Part shown: positions 8,928 to 18,218 of the stretch, piece by piece | How the letters are laid out: each line of letters begins with the position of its first letter | How positions within the stretch are numbered: the stretch's first letter is position 1 | NCBI RefSeq assembly: GCF_900167345.1 | Contig: NZ_FUXB01000006.1 | Location: 1-64,000 of the forward strand | Direction: 5' to 3' | Length of the DNA: 64,000 nucleotides | Origin: Vibrio cincinnatiensis DSM 19608 | GTDB taxonomy: Bacteria > Pseudomonadota > Gammaproteobacteria > Enterobacterales > Vibrionaceae | The notes under the pieces: generated by a model | Told to the model about the DNA's origin: nothing | The model's database searches: none | What the model saw: the letters and a program-made list of their open reading frames with translations, nothing else | Program-made: the position numbers and the translations under genes

Positions 8928-10748
8928 ATGCGATTAGGTTTACCCGCTCTGTTATTCGCTCTCTCACCTTGCTTAGTGGCAACGTCCACACTTACTATGG
9001 CTGAAAGCTCACCTTCCTCAGTCATGGCTATTGATGACGCACTATTTAGTCACCAGACACAATGGCAAGAGGCCCAAAAAGAGACCCAAGCTCAGCATAC
9101 CATCGTTGATAATCAGCAAGCAGAGCTGGAACGCCTAGCACAGTTAGCCAAAACACTCGAGGCTCAGCTTAATAGTGCCAAAACGCATCTTGAACATGAT
9201 TATCTAAAAATGATCGATGAGCCAGAATTGAATATTGGTGCTTCCCAAAATGCTTATCAAGCCGCTTGGGCCGAAGTTAAGAAAAATCAACAAGATAAGC
9301 TCGCTGCAGAGCAAGCCTTACAAGAGCAACAAACTCGCCTGTCACAGTTGCAAACCAATCAAGACGTGATTGCACAAAAGATAACGCAATTAAAACAAGA
9401 TAAACTACGAGCTCGTAGTGAACGTCTGCGTACTGAACTAAAACAGGTAGGAACCCAAAAGGTCAGTTTTACCAATGTTTGTCATGCTTCAATGACGCTA
9501 CAACAGTGTGATCAACAAACCCTCGAATTAGCGCAACAAAAAGCCGTAAAACAGTTCCAAGCCTGGCTAATTGATGAAACGACAGAATCCTCTTTAGTAA
9601 AACAGCACCTTGCTAATATCTCACTTAATATCCATTTGTTGAATTATAAAATACTCGAGTCTGGCTTTTATAATGGTAATAAATTTCAGACAGTTATCGA
9701 AACCCAATTAGAAGCAAGGCCTGCGGCGATAGCCCCTTGCTCTTTACTAAATATTGAAACTCAATATTGTTTTGCTCCCGGTGAAAACCAGCAAACCAAA
9801 CAACAAGAAGTGGCTTGGCTCAATTTAGTAGTGCGTTCCAATCAATATAATGACCATGTCACCATTAATGGTATCCGCTATGGCAGCTCACCAACAGAAG
9901 TCATGCTACCGGCAGGTAAACACTTAGTCGTGGTGGAAAAAGAAGGGTATCAATCTTTTCGTCAGGAAGTAGCGCTAACCTCCGACCAAACACTACGTGC
10001 CGTTTTACATGAAAAAATAAACGAGTTAAAAGCCGGTGATAAATTTGCTGATACGTTAAAAAATAATCAGCACGCACCAGAAATGATCACCTTGTTAAAG
10101 GGGCAATATTTACTCGGTGAAAATATTGCTCGTCAAGTGCGCCTTGATCATGCTTTCGCATTAAGTGCAACGCCAATTACGGTTGGAGAATTCAGCACCT
10201 TTATTCAGCAAACCGGTTATAAAACCGATGCTGAATTAAAAAATATTTGTTTATCAGTAAAAGAAACCGCGATTGTCCCCATTTCTGGTCACTATTGGAA
10301 AAAACCAGGGTTTACCCAAACCGCTCAATCCCCTGCCGTTTGTGTTAGCCAAAATGATGCTAACGCTTATGCGCGTTGGTTATCTCAACAAACGGGCTTT
10401 AAGTACCGCCTCCCAAGTGAAGATGAATGGGAAATCGCGGCTCGAGCTGGAAGTAAAATGGATTACTGGTGGGGGAATCATTTCAGTGCGGGACAAGCCA
10501 ATACGGGCTGGGCTGGGACACCATGGTCAAACAAAAGCACTTCACCCGTTCGTGCCTTTTCCACTAACCCACTCGGCTTCTACGATATGGTAGGTAATGT
10601 GTGGCAATGGACGAATGATACACGCGGCGTGGTAAAAGGTGGAGCATGGAGTTTTTCACCAGAGATGGCAAAAGCTTATAGCCAGCTCTTTGTTGCTCCG
10701 TCTACATCCGCAAACTATGTCGGCTTTCGTGTACTCCGCGAATTATAA
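8928..10748 (+). CDS. Periplasmic coiled-coil/PEGA protein fused to a SUMF1-like (FGE-sulfatase) domain
   Basis: The 606-residue exported protein starts with a signal peptide (MRLGLPALLFALSPCLVATS), followed by a coiled coil (about 30-190) and a PEGA domain (about 295-365, VTINGIRYGSSPTEVMLPAG). A C-terminal formylglycine-generating-enzyme-like domain spans about 385-606, with RLPSEDEWEIAARAG and GNVWQWTND then VVKGGAWSF. True FGE uses a Cys pair near the C-terminus. The segment after GGAW here has no Cys, so this is probably a binding or structural SUMF1-like module and not a sulfatase activator. Tandem paralogy with the upstream gene suggests duplication followed by domain gain or loss. Confidence 0.8.
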   Translation: MRLGLPALLFALSPCLVATSTLTMAESSPSSVMAIDDALFSHQTQWQEAQKETQAQHTIVDNQQAELERLAQLAKTLEAQLNSAKTHLEHDYLKMIDEPELNIGASQNAYQAAWAEVKKNQQDKLAAEQALQEQQTRLSQLQTNQDVIAQKITQLKQDKLRARSERLRTELKQVGTQKVSFTNVCHASMTLQQCDQQTLELAQQKAVKQFQAWLIDETTESSLVKQHLANISLNIHLLNYKILESGFYNGNKFQTVIETQLEARPAAIAPCSLLNIETQYCFAPGENQQTKQQEVAWLNLVVRSNQYNDHVTINGIRYGSSPTEVMLPAGKHLVVVEKEGYQSFRQEVALTSDQTLRAVLHEKINELKAGDKFADTLKNNQHAPEMITLLKGQYLLGENIARQVRLDHAFALSATPITVGEFSTFIQQTGYKTDAELKNICLSVKETAIVPISGHYWKKPGFTQTAQSPAVCVSQNDANAYARWLSQQTGFKYRLPSEDEWEIAARAGSKMDYWWGNHFSAGQANTGWAGTPWSNKSTSPVRAFSTNPLGFYDMVGNVWQWTNDTRGVVKGGAWSFSPEMAKAYSQLFVAPSTSANYVGFRVLREL

Positions 10749-10759
10749 CGCTCGCAAAC

Positions 10760-10799
10760 CCAGCTAGGGACAAAGTAATGAATAAAGTACCCTAGCTGG
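10760..10799. repeat. 10-bp inverted repeat between convergent genes
   Basis: CCAGCTAGGG (10760-10769) and CCCTAGCTGG (10790-10799) are perfect complements with a 20-nt loop. They sit between the stop codons of the SUMF1-like gene and pdxH. No T-run follows on either strand, so it may stabilise mRNA ends or act as a weak bidirectional terminator. Confidence 0.5.
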
Positions 10800-10806
10800 C
10801 CTCTGA

Positions 10807-11442
10807 CTATGGCGCTAGCCGCTCAATCTGCCATTCACCTTCCGCTTGGCTGTAAAGAAAGCGATCATGCAGCCTATGCTCTCCACCTTGCCAAAATTCC
10901 AGACTGTGAGGACGAATGCGAAATCCGCCCCAAAAACTTGGGACAGGGATTTCCCCTTTAGCAAATTTTTGTTTTAACTCAAGATATTTACCTTCCAGTA
11001 CACCACGAGCAGAAATCCGGCTACTTTGTCGACTAGCAAGCGCCGCGAGCTGGCTCTCTTTAGGGCGAGAAGTGAAATATTTCATATTTTCAAACACAGT
11101 CAACTTTTCCGCCACGCCAGTGATATGCACTTGTCGCTCAATCGGATGCCAAGGAAAGTGTAGACTAACTCGATGATTATGCTCAATATGCTGAGCTTTT
11201 CGGCTTGCCAAGTTGGTATAAAATACAAACCCTTGCTTATCTACATTTTTTAGCAACACAATCCGTTGAAATGGCTGACCTTGTTCATCAACCGTTGCCA
11301 CTGTCATTGCCGTTGGGTCTGTTAATTGCGCCTGAATCGCTTGCTCAAGCCAAAGGTTAAATTGGTCAATCGGGTCAACCAATAAGTCTTTTCTCCGCAG
11401 CCCTCCTCGGGTGTATTCACGGCGAATGTCTGAAAGATCCAT
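10807..11442 (-). CDS. pdxH: Pyridoxamine/pyridoxine 5'-phosphate oxidase
   Basis: This FMN enzyme of 211 residues oxidises PNP or PMP to pyridoxal 5'-phosphate, the last step of vitamin B6 synthesis and salvage, in the cytoplasm. The N-terminal [18 protein letters not shown], the [19 protein letters not shown] flavin region and the C-terminal [13 protein letters not shown] substrate motif all match PdxH. Length is normal. It is monocistronic and convergent with the SUMF1-like gene. PLP made here could serve the glycogen phosphorylase encoded further along, though the link is not specific. Confidence 0.95.
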   Translation of the reverse strand: MDLSDIRREYTRGGLRRKDLLVDPIDQFNLWLEQAIQAQLTDPTAMTVATVDEQGQPFQRIVLLKNVDKQGFVFYTNLASRKAQHIEHNHRVSLHFPWHPIERQVHITGVAEKLTVFENMKYFTSRPKESQLAALASRQSSRISARGVLEGKYLELKQKFAKGEIPVPSFWGGFRIRPHSLEFWQGGEHRLHDRFLYSQAEGEWQIERLAP

Positions 11443-11535
11443 TTCTACTCCTTATTTTTCTGCCGATTGTGCGCTGATAAAGAGCAGATCTCAAGTAGAG
11501 AACAAACGTCACGCTAACGAAATGTTATAAAAACG

Positions 11536-13209
11536 CTATATACCAATATCTTCTTCACCCAATTTGGATGAAAGCTGGATTTCATATTGGTTAAAAGAGA
11601 CGATCGAGGGCCCATGAACCCGTTTAGTCATGACCTTTTCATCTCCGAACTGCAGCGTCACGTGGGTAAAAATTTTACCTTTTGCTTCAATAGTATTGAT
11701 TTCCAGCATTTGCTCAAATTCGTCAGTCAATAGCTCAACGGCTTCTTTCACTCTTTCCATGTGTTCACTGGCTTGTAGCTTTTGTTGGTCAATCTCACCC
11801 CATTCTTCTTCAGTACGTTCCGCTTTCGGCCGTTTCTTAAACTCGAGTTCACGGCGGATCACATCCATCGTTCTTTCTTGGGCTTGCTTATAGTGCTCTT
11901 TATGCTTAGTGATTCTATCTTTGTACCATCCATACCGAGCAAAAGCTTCAACGGTCGTTGCCGCATCACCTTCGACGCCTAAATTTAAACAGATGATCTT
12001 CCCCCCCACCTTTGCTGAACCACCGCTCAATGTGCCCTGTTTTTCATTTTTATCGAGCACAATAAGATCGTTACCACAACGAATAGAATTACTCATGCTG
12101 TGTACCGAAAGTTGAATATTTTCCGATGCTTGCAGTTCAGAAAATTGAGCATAATTGGCTCGAATGCTTCCCCCCGATTTGACAATACAGGTTTTAGGCT
12201 CATCATCAAACACCGTATGCCCGATAATGCCTTTCCCGATTTCTATATCGCCTTGAGCTTGTACATCTGCTGATTCAACAAATCCACCGATGGTAATCGA
12301 CCCTGTTGCTCGTACAATCATTCCGGGTTCAACATCACCAGCAATCACCACACTCCCTTTAAACTTAACATGACCAGTGGCTACACTGACATTATTCAAG
12401 CAAAGAGCGTTTTCCACATCGACGGTTTTATTCTTAATAATGGGCATACCCGAAAGGCTCGCCAGCAGTAAATTGGGATCGGTTGGCGAAATATGCGTGC
12501 CTTTTCCTGCCACTAATGCAGCATCGTTACCTGGCTTAGCTGGGATCACTTTACCTAATACCGTATAACCGGGTTCACCTTTGGTAGAAGGCTTACGACG
12601 CATCACTGGCTCATTTTCACCAATGGTTACCGTTTCCCCCAAGTTACGCATATCCACTTTTTGTGTCCCTTGGCTCTTTTGAGGAGCGAGAATACGGGTT
12701 GTCACATCTTCCACTAATGGAATAAATTGCACATCTTGCCCCTGAACCGCCTCTTTCCCCTGAGCAACTGGCTGAGTAAACACTTCTCCGGGTTTAAGGG
12801 TGTTGCTCATCACGAGCACTTTTTTTAACGCCAGCTTATTAATCCCTTTAATCACGTACGTTTTAGCAAGAGCGTGTACCAACTCACTACCATATAAGCC
12901 TCTGCCACCATAGGCCCCCGTAACCACCATCGTGGCGAGCATATCTTGCTCACTCACCACCACCTCAACCGTCGCATTTCTTTGCTCAGCGATAACAATG
13001 CCTTCACGAGCCGCTTTCTTCCCTTCTTTTACACTATTGATGAACCGATTAACGGCGTCATCCAGCACATAAAATTTACCCGCTCCAATTCTAATTAATG
13101 ACTCCGTCAGGCCCGTTTTACTCAGTTCTTGATTTACGGCTATATAACTCGGTAAACATGCCATGACACATTTTTTATCTTCCGAGAGGGCAATGAAATC
13201 CTTCCACAT
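11536..13209 (-). CDS. FapA/DUF342-family protein
   Basis: This 557-residue protein has the DUF342/FapA pattern: an N-terminal alpha/beta region (about 1-190), a central beta-helix-like repeat rich in Gly and Val (about 190-400, for example VKFKGSVVIAGDVEPGMIVRATGSITIGGF), and a C-terminal coiled coil (about 410-510). The family is thought to be cytoplasmic and polymer- or membrane-associated. In Vibrio and Pseudomonas FapA-like proteins have been linked to surface attachment and flagellar or polar functions. The neighbour upstream on the same strand is a two-component output protein, but the 189-bp gap argues for separate promoters. A GGTGGAG ribosome site supports the start. Confidence 0.85.
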   Translation of the reverse strand: MWKDFIALSEDKKCVMACLPSYIAVNQELSKTGLTESLIRIGAGKFYVLDDAVNRFINSVKEGKKAAREGIVIAEQRNATVEVVVSEQDMLATMVVTGAYGGRGLYGSELVHALAKTYVIKGINKLALKKVLVMSNTLKPGEVFTQPVAQGKEAVQGQDVQFIPLVEDVTTRILAPQKSQGTQKVDMRNLGETVTIGENEPVMRRKPSTKGEPGYTVLGKVIPAKPGNDAALVAGKGTHISPTDPNLLLASLSGMPIIKNKTVDVENALCLNNVSVATGHVKFKGSVVIAGDVEPGMIVRATGSITIGGFVESADVQAQGDIEIGKGIIGHTVFDDEPKTCIVKSGGSIRANYAQFSELQASENIQLSVHSMSNSIRCGNDLIVLDKNEKQGTLSGGSAKVGGKIICLNLGVEGDAATTVEAFARYGWYKDRITKHKEHYKQAQERTMDVIRRELEFKKRPKAERTEEEWGEIDQQKLQASEHMERVKEAVELLTDEFEQMLEINTIEAKGKIFTHVTLQFGDEKVMTKRVHGPSIVSFNQYEIQLSSKLGEEDIGI

Positions 13210-13398
13210 CTTGCTCCACCTTACGGCACTCTTTCCATTTATTACGCAGTGTATAAAAAATCGTTACTCAGCTAAATCATTCAATATTCAGAGTAAGGGT
13301 TACATCACTTGATGGGCGTATTTTTCGCTTGAACCAGACAGAGACTCGCCTATTTTTTACGATGAAATATCGCCAAAGTGATAAAAAATAGCCATTCA

Positions 13399-15093
13399 TC
13401 AACGTACAAAATGAGCAATATCAGGAAAAATAGCAGGGGTATCAAATCGATAAATAGCGTGGATCGTTTTATCTTCCTGACGATAATTCAGGGATTCACA
13501 TAATTGAGAAGCAAATAGGAAATCGTTATTTGCCATTGGTGCCTCTTCAAAGAAGTCCTGCTCTTGACGATGGCAAGAAAGAATAAATTGAATAGATTGA
13601 TCTTGAGGGTGATAAATCACCTCACAGGTAGCGCAACATTCATCACTGAGTGATTGAAGAGCCGATTCCCGCAATTGATGATAACGAGCAAAGCCTTCAG
13701 GTTCCTCCTTCAATGATATAGGTAAATGTAATAACCCTTGCTCAATCAGATAGGAGAAGAGTTCAGATAAAATGGCACAAAGAAAGTCTAAATGGTGGCT
13801 AGTATGAATGATGCCTTTGAGAAAAGAGCGAACTTCATTTGTGATCGTCGCTTGCTTTAATAGACCAGCAGGAAAACTCAGTTCACTTTTACATGGAATG
13901 GGACTTAAGAAGGATTCACGATATGAGGGAACCGATTGGGCATTAATCACCGGAAATGACATCATTAACAGAGAGAGATTAACCTCTGGTTCTGTGGAAG
14001 AAAAATGATGAATCGCCTCATACAAGCTATCTAGTGTTGGGGTTCCTGTTTTTTTAGTCAATAACCACTCTAAACGATATTCACCAAATGGCTCTCCTTG
14101 CGCATCCGTCACCTCAATGAAACTTCTCGTACAGCAAAAAATTTTCTGCCCCGGCTCTAATTTAAAATGCTTGATATCACAATTAAAAGCATTCTCTACA
14201 CGTTCACCCAAAGGAGGATGAACCGACACTAGTCGCTTAACTAATTGACCGGAAGGTGACACGATATAAGCACTCGGCCCTCCCCCTCCCCACCAAGACA
14301 CATCAAACCCATTGGAGTGTATTTCAAATAAATGTGCAGAAAGATTCATTTCATCCGGTAAAAAAGTAATCAATCTTTGGTTTAATTCTGTCACCATGTC
14401 GCTCAGCGCACACCCTTGTTCAGCTAATGAAAAAAAAGCACGGGTCACCGGGATATTCGCCATTGCCGCAGGAAGACCATGGGCACTCGAATCAGCGATC
14501 ATGGCATACGCACCACCATGCTTTCGCCGAGCCACTAAGATTAAATCACCATTAAAAAGTGTTGTTGGGCTTGAAATGGAGTTGATTCCGTAAATCGGTT
14601 CTATTTGTACACTCATTTCATCCATAAGGTGCTGAAAGATAGACTCAGCAATCGCATATTCTTGTTGCACACGGTCTTGATACCTTTGCAATTGATCATG
14701 TTGTTGCCTCAATTGCCGATGCATTTGCACAATTCTAAAATGAGCTTGTACTTTAGCTAACAACACACACTGTTCAACGGGTTTAAGAATGAAATCATCC
14801 CCTAATGAAAGGCAGCGAGCGAATGACTCTTGATCGTCTAATACGGTGAGAAATAAAATGGGGATATGATGGTTTGGAAAAGCATGGCGAATTTCCTGAG
14901 CGGTAGTAAAACCATCTTTCACCGGCATCATAACGTCCAATAGTATAATGTCGGGTAAAATCGGCATTTGTTCCATTGCCTGAACCACATGTTGACCGTT
15001 TTCAAAGAGCTCGATGTGTTGTGCAATCGAGGCGAGCATCATACGACATAACTCTCGATTTGTTGCCTGATCATCAATGATCATCACTCGCAT
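13399..15093 (-). CDS. Response regulator with SpoIIE-type (PP2C) phosphatase output
   Basis: The receiver domain (1-120) is complete: acidic pair D7/D8, phospho-acceptor D53 in LLDVMMPVKDG, T83 and K104 in FILKPVE. A linker coiled coil (about 120-155) leads to a PP2C_SIG/SpoIIE domain (about 170-390) with NGDLILVARR and ADSSAHGLPAAM. The usual TDG metal-binding motif near the domain end is TRS here, so one acidic ligand appears lost and catalysis may be altered. The remaining 170 residues have no domain I can name. Such proteins typically act on anti-sigma or anti-anti-sigma partners; no partner gene is adjacent. Confidence 0.85.
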   Translation of the reverse strand: MRVMIIDDQATNRELCRMMLASIAQHIELFENGQHVVQAMEQMPILPDIILLDVMMPVKDGFTTAQEIRHAFPNHHIPILFLTVLDDQESFARCLSLGDDFILKPVEQCVLLAKVQAHFRIVQMHRQLRQQHDQLQRYQDRVQQEYAIAESIFQHLMDEMSVQIEPIYGINSISSPTTLFNGDLILVARRKHGGAYAMIADSSAHGLPAAMANIPVTRAFFSLAEQGCALSDMVTELNQRLITFLPDEMNLSAHLFEIHSNGFDVSWWGGGGPSAYIVSPSGQLVKRLVSVHPPLGERVENAFNCDIKHFKLEPGQKIFCCTRSFIEVTDAQGEPFGEYRLEWLLTKKTGTPTLDSLYEAIHHFSSTEPEVNLSLLMMSFPVINAQSVPSYRESFLSPIPCKSELSFPAGLLKQATITNEVRSFLKGIIHTSHHLDFLCAILSELFSYLIEQGLLHLPISLKEEPEGFARYHQLRESALQSLSDECCATCEVIYHPQDQSIQFILSCHRQEQDFFEEAPMANNDFLFASQLCESLNYRQEDKTIHAIYRFDTPAIFPDIAHFVR

Positions 15094-15175
15094 AATACAG
15101 CCTCACTTACTCAGCTTTCGCTATTATTCAACGATGTGCCTAATTCCTTATCAAAATATAGTTCAGTTTACTCAA

Positions 15176-15197
15176 GGGGGCGAACCTGTTCGCCCCT
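15176..15197. terminator. Hairpin downstream of the oxidoreductase gene
   Basis: GGGGCGAAC (15177-15185) and GTTCGCCCC (15188-15196) form a very tight GC-rich stem in the 133-bp spacer below the oxidoreductase stop codon. No good T-run follows on the minus strand, so terminator function is only moderately likely. Confidence 0.45.
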
Positions 15198-15226
15198 CCA
15201 TTTCGAATCACGCATTTAGCCTGCTA

Positions 15227-16093
15227 TTAGCATTTAGTGAAGGCTTTAATCAATACCGACGTATCCATACGCCCCAATCCTTGCGAAGAGAGCTCCTGAT
15301 ACCTTTGAGCCGTTTTTTCTGTCATGGGTAATTGGATTCCTTGCCGCTTTGCTTCGTCTAAACAAAAACCGAGATCTTTAATCATCCAATCAATCGCAAA
15401 CCCAAAGTCAAAACGCTCTTCAGCCATGGTGATGGCTCGGTTTTCCATTTGCCATGATCCGGCAGCCCCATTTTTTAGGCAAGAAACTAAAGTGGGGATA
15501 TCTAACCCCGCTTGTTTTGCCAATACTAAACCTTCTGAAAGGCCGTTTAATACGCCAGCAATACAAATTTGGTTCACCATTTTTGCTCTTTGCCCTTGCC
15601 CGACATCCCCCATTAAGACCGATGAGCGTCCATAGGCATTAAAGAGTGGTTGAAGATGAGCAAATAACGCACTATTACCGCCACACATAATGGTAAGTTG
15701 TCCATTTTCCGCACCCGCTTGTCCACCAGAGACGGGCGCATCCATAAATGCCATCCCAGCCAAAGCGGCGGCCTCTGCCACTTCTTGGGCCAGTAAAGCA
15801 GAGGTGGTGGTATGATCAACCAAGATGGCTCCCGGCTTCATGTAAGCCAAAGCACCTTGCTCATGAGTGGTCATACTACGGACATCGTCGTCATTGCCGA
15901 CACAGGTAAGCACCACATCCGCTTGTGCGACACATTCAGCCACCGAATTGGCCGCTTTGCCACCGTACTGTTTTGCCCATGCTAACGCTTTCTCTTTAGT
16001 ACGATTAAACACGGTGACCTCAAATCCCGCATTAACGAGATGCCCAGCCATCGGATACCCCATAACGCCTAAACCAATGAAACTGACTTTCAT
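15227..16093 (-). CDS. 3-hydroxyisobutyrate dehydrogenase-family NAD(P)-dependent oxidoreductase
   Basis: This 288-residue beta-hydroxyacid dehydrogenase has the N-terminal nucleotide motif GLGVMGYPMAGHL, the substrate motif DAPVSGGQAGAENGQLTIM and the catalytic-lysine segment GQRAKMVNQI. Members reduce or oxidise tartronate semialdehyde, 3-hydroxyisobutyrate or related acids; which one cannot be told from sequence. A strong AAGGAG site precedes the ATG. It stands alone between the response regulator gene and the YebC-like gene. No valine- or glycerate-pathway genes are nearby to indicate the substrate. Confidence 0.85.
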   Translation of the reverse strand: MKVSFIGLGVMGYPMAGHLVNAGFEVTVFNRTKEKALAWAKQYGGKAANSVAECVAQADVVLTCVGNDDDVRSMTTHEQGALAYMKPGAILVDHTTTSALLAQEVAEAAALAGMAFMDAPVSGGQAGAENGQLTIMCGGNSALFAHLQPLFNAYGRSSVLMGDVGQGQRAKMVNQICIAGVLNGLSEGLVLAKQAGLDIPTLVSCLKNGAAGSWQMENRAITMAEERFDFGFAIDWMIKDLGFCLDEAKRQGIQLPMTEKTAQRYQELSSQGLGRMDTSVLIKAFTKC

Positions 16094-16246
16094 ACAAACT
16101 CCTTTTTATTTTTCTATCCGCCTTCAACCAGATTATCGAAGACGAAGGCCATCGAATCCATCCCTCCTGCGAAAGGGAAGGTCTATTTTTATTAAATGGG
16201 TTGAAATAAGTGATGGTAAGTACGACTTGCTTCAATCAACAGGGAC

Positions 16247-16269
16247 AAAAAAGCCGAGATAAACTCGGC
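16247..16269 (-). terminator. Intrinsic terminator of the YebC-family gene
   Basis: GCCGAG (16253-16258) pairs with CTCGGC (16264-16269). On the minus strand a T-run (16247-16252) follows. It lies just after the stop codon of the YebC-like gene. Confidence 0.8.
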
Positions 16270-16279
16270 GTTACATTTC

Positions 16280-16999
16280 TTATGCGATATCAGCGTTGTG
16301 ATAGACCTGTTGGACGTCATCACAGTCATCCAGCATGTCTAGAAACTTCTGGAATTTTTCTGCATCTTCGCCACTAATGACGGTCTGGTTTTGTGGAACA
16401 AAGGTGATTTCTTCCACATCAATAGTTAATTCAGGAAAGGCATTCACCAACGCGGTTTTTGCTTTAAAGAATTCTGTGTTTGGGGCAAAAACGGTGATCA
16501 CCCCCTCTTCTAACTCAATATCAGTCACATCAACATCTTCCATCATCAATGCTTCTAATACAGATTCTTCATCATCGCCTTTAAATTGGAACACCGCTTG
16601 GTGATCAAACATATGCGCGACAACACCTGGTGTACCAATTTTTGCCCCCGTTTTAACAAAACATTGGCGAACATCTTGATAAGTACGATTACCATTGTCG
16701 GTTAAGCAATCAACAATCACACTTGCACCACCAGGGCCAAAGCCTTCATAGCGTGCAGGTTGATAATCTTCACCGCCGCTACCACTCGCTTTATCAAGCG
16801 CTTTTTCGATAACATGTGCTGGAACTTGATCTCTCTTCGCTTTTGCAATCAGATGACGAAGGGACAAGTTCATGTCTGGATCGGTTCCACCATTTTTTGC
16901 ACATACGTAAATTTCTTTACCATACTTGGAATAAACTTTAATCTTTGCGCCTTGAGTCTTGGCCATAGAGGCCTTGCGCACTTCAAAACTTCTTCCCAT
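16280..16999 (-). CDS. YebC/PmpR-family protein (YeeN-like)
   Basis: This 239-residue cytoplasmic protein belongs to the YebC/TACO1 family, with the [14 protein letters not shown] start, the [24 protein letters not shown] region near residue 25 and an acidic C-terminal half. Family members act in translation of difficult sequences (for example polyproline) and some have been described as DNA-binding regulators. The start sequence and the GGTDPDMN segment place it nearer to E. coli YeeN than to YebC itself, so a second YebC probably exists elsewhere in the genome. It carries its own terminator. Confidence 0.9.
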   Translation of the reverse strand: MGRSFEVRKASMAKTQGAKIKVYSKYGKEIYVCAKNGGTDPDMNLSLRHLIAKAKRDQVPAHVIEKALDKASGSGGEDYQPARYEGFGPGGASVIVDCLTDNGNRTYQDVRQCFVKTGAKIGTPGVVAHMFDHQAVFQFKGDDEESVLEALMMEDVDVTDIELEEGVITVFAPNTEFFKAKTALVNAFPELTIDVEEITFVPQNQTVISGEDAEKFQKFLDMLDDCDDVQQVYHNADIA

Positions 17000-17072
17000 T
17001 GGGATGTTCTCTCTAGTTCAATTTAATGCGACGGGTAAACAAAAATGGATCACTTTTGTTTAATAATGAACG

Positions 17073-17282
17073 CTACGCGACACCCATTATTCGTTTATAT
17101 TTATCCACTGACTGTTGAAACCATTCCTTTTCTTGCTCAGAAACCAGTTTGGAAAGCTGTGTGGTAACCACATCAGGTCCACATTTTGCCTGCTTCATCT
17201 TCCAAACTAAAAAAGAAGCCTGTTTATCTAGCTCTATTTTATTTTTCTGCTCTGCGTCTAGTAATGCAAGGTTAAAAGGCAT
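17073..17282 (-). CDS. Small conserved-looking protein, possibly DUF3283
   Basis: This 69-residue soluble, helical, lysine-rich protein (MPFNLALLDAEQKNKIELDK) has no signal peptide and no membrane segment. Its start resembles small Vibrio proteins listed as DUF3283, but this is from memory and uncertain. It is on the same strand as the YebC-like gene, 73 nt upstream of it. No strong ribosome site is visible. Function unknown. Confidence 0.65.
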   Translation of the reverse strand: MPFNLALLDAEQKNKIELDKQASFLVWKMKQAKCGPDVVTTQLSKLVSEQEKEWFQQSVDKYKRIMGVA

Positions 17283-17394
17283 GAGAAAATCTACAATCAG
17301 TCAAACGTGGGGCTGAATATAGCATAAAAAGGATCAAAATTCAGAAGCAAAATATTGCCTTAGCCCCCTAAAATCAACAAAACCGCAAAAAATA

Positions 17395-17416
17395 AAGGGT
17401 GGCTAATGCCACCCTT
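17395..17416 (-). terminator. Intrinsic terminator of the 66-residue ORF
   Basis: AAGGGTGGC (17395-17403), loop TAAT, GCCACCCTT (17408-17416). Read on the minus strand it is followed by TATTTTTT. It starts 24 nt after the stop codon at 17440. Confidence 0.85.
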
Positions 17417-17439
17417 ATCAATTCGCCATTTAGGCACTT

Positions 17440-17637
17440 CTAGTGAAGTAGACCCAATTCCTTTGCTTCCTCAATGGTTAAGCCGCTTTCTCGTATTTCT
17501 CGTAGTGTTTCAATACGACGACGAGCTTCGGCAGACTTAAGATTTTTCACTGGGCGTTGTGTCTCTACTTCATCCGTGAAGTCCCACTTATTTGCGATAT
17601 TTGTAATTTCATCATGGTCAATTGAATTTATAGACAT
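17440..17637 (-). CDS. Small hypothetical protein near rctB
   Basis: This 65-residue charged protein (MSINSIDHDEITNIANKWD) ends in a basic helix RRRIETLREIRESG and the tail IEEAKELGLLH. The ATG at 17637 is preferred over the frame limit at 17658 because TTCGGAGGTTGCA places a full Shine-Dalgarno 6-7 nt upstream. It has its own terminator. I do not recognise a family with confidence; the C-terminal helix could bind nucleic acid or a partner, but that is speculation. Confidence 0.7.
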   Translation of the reverse strand: MSINSIDHDEITNIANKWDFTDEVETQRPVKNLKSAEARRRIETLREIRESGLTIEEAKELGLLH

Positions 17638-17928
17638 TGCAACCTCCGAACAAACCATGCCAGGGACAAGTAATCTGTAGCAAAAGGCGAAAACCTTGTT
17701 AAGCAGATTAAAGCCAGAGTGTGACTAAAGCGAGAGTTCGAGAATCTAATCGACAAATCACTCAATTATCTTTTGCTCAACCTTAATTATAGAAGTACAT
17801 TTGAGGAATTATCTTCAAAAAATAAAACAGATCAATCTCTCATTTCTTATTGCTTCTCCCTCCGGCCGATCTGGCTTGAGTCCCTATTTTTATTTATCAA
17901 TACTGAGCTTTCTGATTGCAGCCCCAAG

Positions 17929-17990
17929 ATGATCCCATCGCACTTGTGATCAAGATGGTACTCGTGAGGAAGAGTGGAAGCATGATCAAG
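17929..17990 (+). promoter_or_regulatory. Outlying RctB-type motif cluster downstream of rctB
   Basis: Three GATC-centred motifs occur within 62 bp: ATGATCCC (17929), GTGATCAAG (17946-17954) and GGAAGCATGATCAAG (17976-17990). The last differs by two bases from the 15-mer at 20615-20629 in the origin. RctB or Dam/SeqA involvement is inferred. Confidence 0.5.
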
Positions 17991-18039
17991 GGAACATAAA
18001 CGGAAAGGAAATCACAGATAGGTAGGTAAAGGTTCAGAT

Positions 18040-18070
18040 AAAAAAAAGCGAGCCCTTGGGGGGAACTCGC
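18040..18070 (-). terminator. Probable rctB terminator
   Basis: GCGAG (18048-18052) pairs with CTCGC (18066-18070) around a G-rich loop. On the minus strand it is followed by eight T residues (A-run 18040-18047). It is about 150 nt past the rctB stop, giving a sizeable 3' untranslated tail. Confidence 0.65.
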
Positions 18071-18218
18071 CAACATACATATTAGAATGTCATAATATGA
18101 GCCAATCTATCCATGTTTAGATAGGACAAAAGGTTGTCTATTCGCTAAGAATAATACGGCCCTCTCGCCTTCACCATTGTCAAAAACAAGTCAAGGTTTC
18201 GTTGGTTTTCATTGATGG

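Larger units (their letters stand above)
17638..18194. other. Gene-free spacer downstream of rctB with RctB-type motifs
   Basis: This stretch of about 560 bp has no credible ORF. It holds ATGATC at 17929-17934, TGATCA at 17947-17952, the 15-mer GGAAGCATGATCAAG at 17976-17990 and the rctB terminator at about 18040-18070. The motif density resembles an outlying part of the origin. Confidence 0.6.

Noticed and set aside
17100..17108. TTATCCACT, a near DnaA box
   Set aside because: One mismatch and placed inside the coding sequence of a small gene, far from the iterons.
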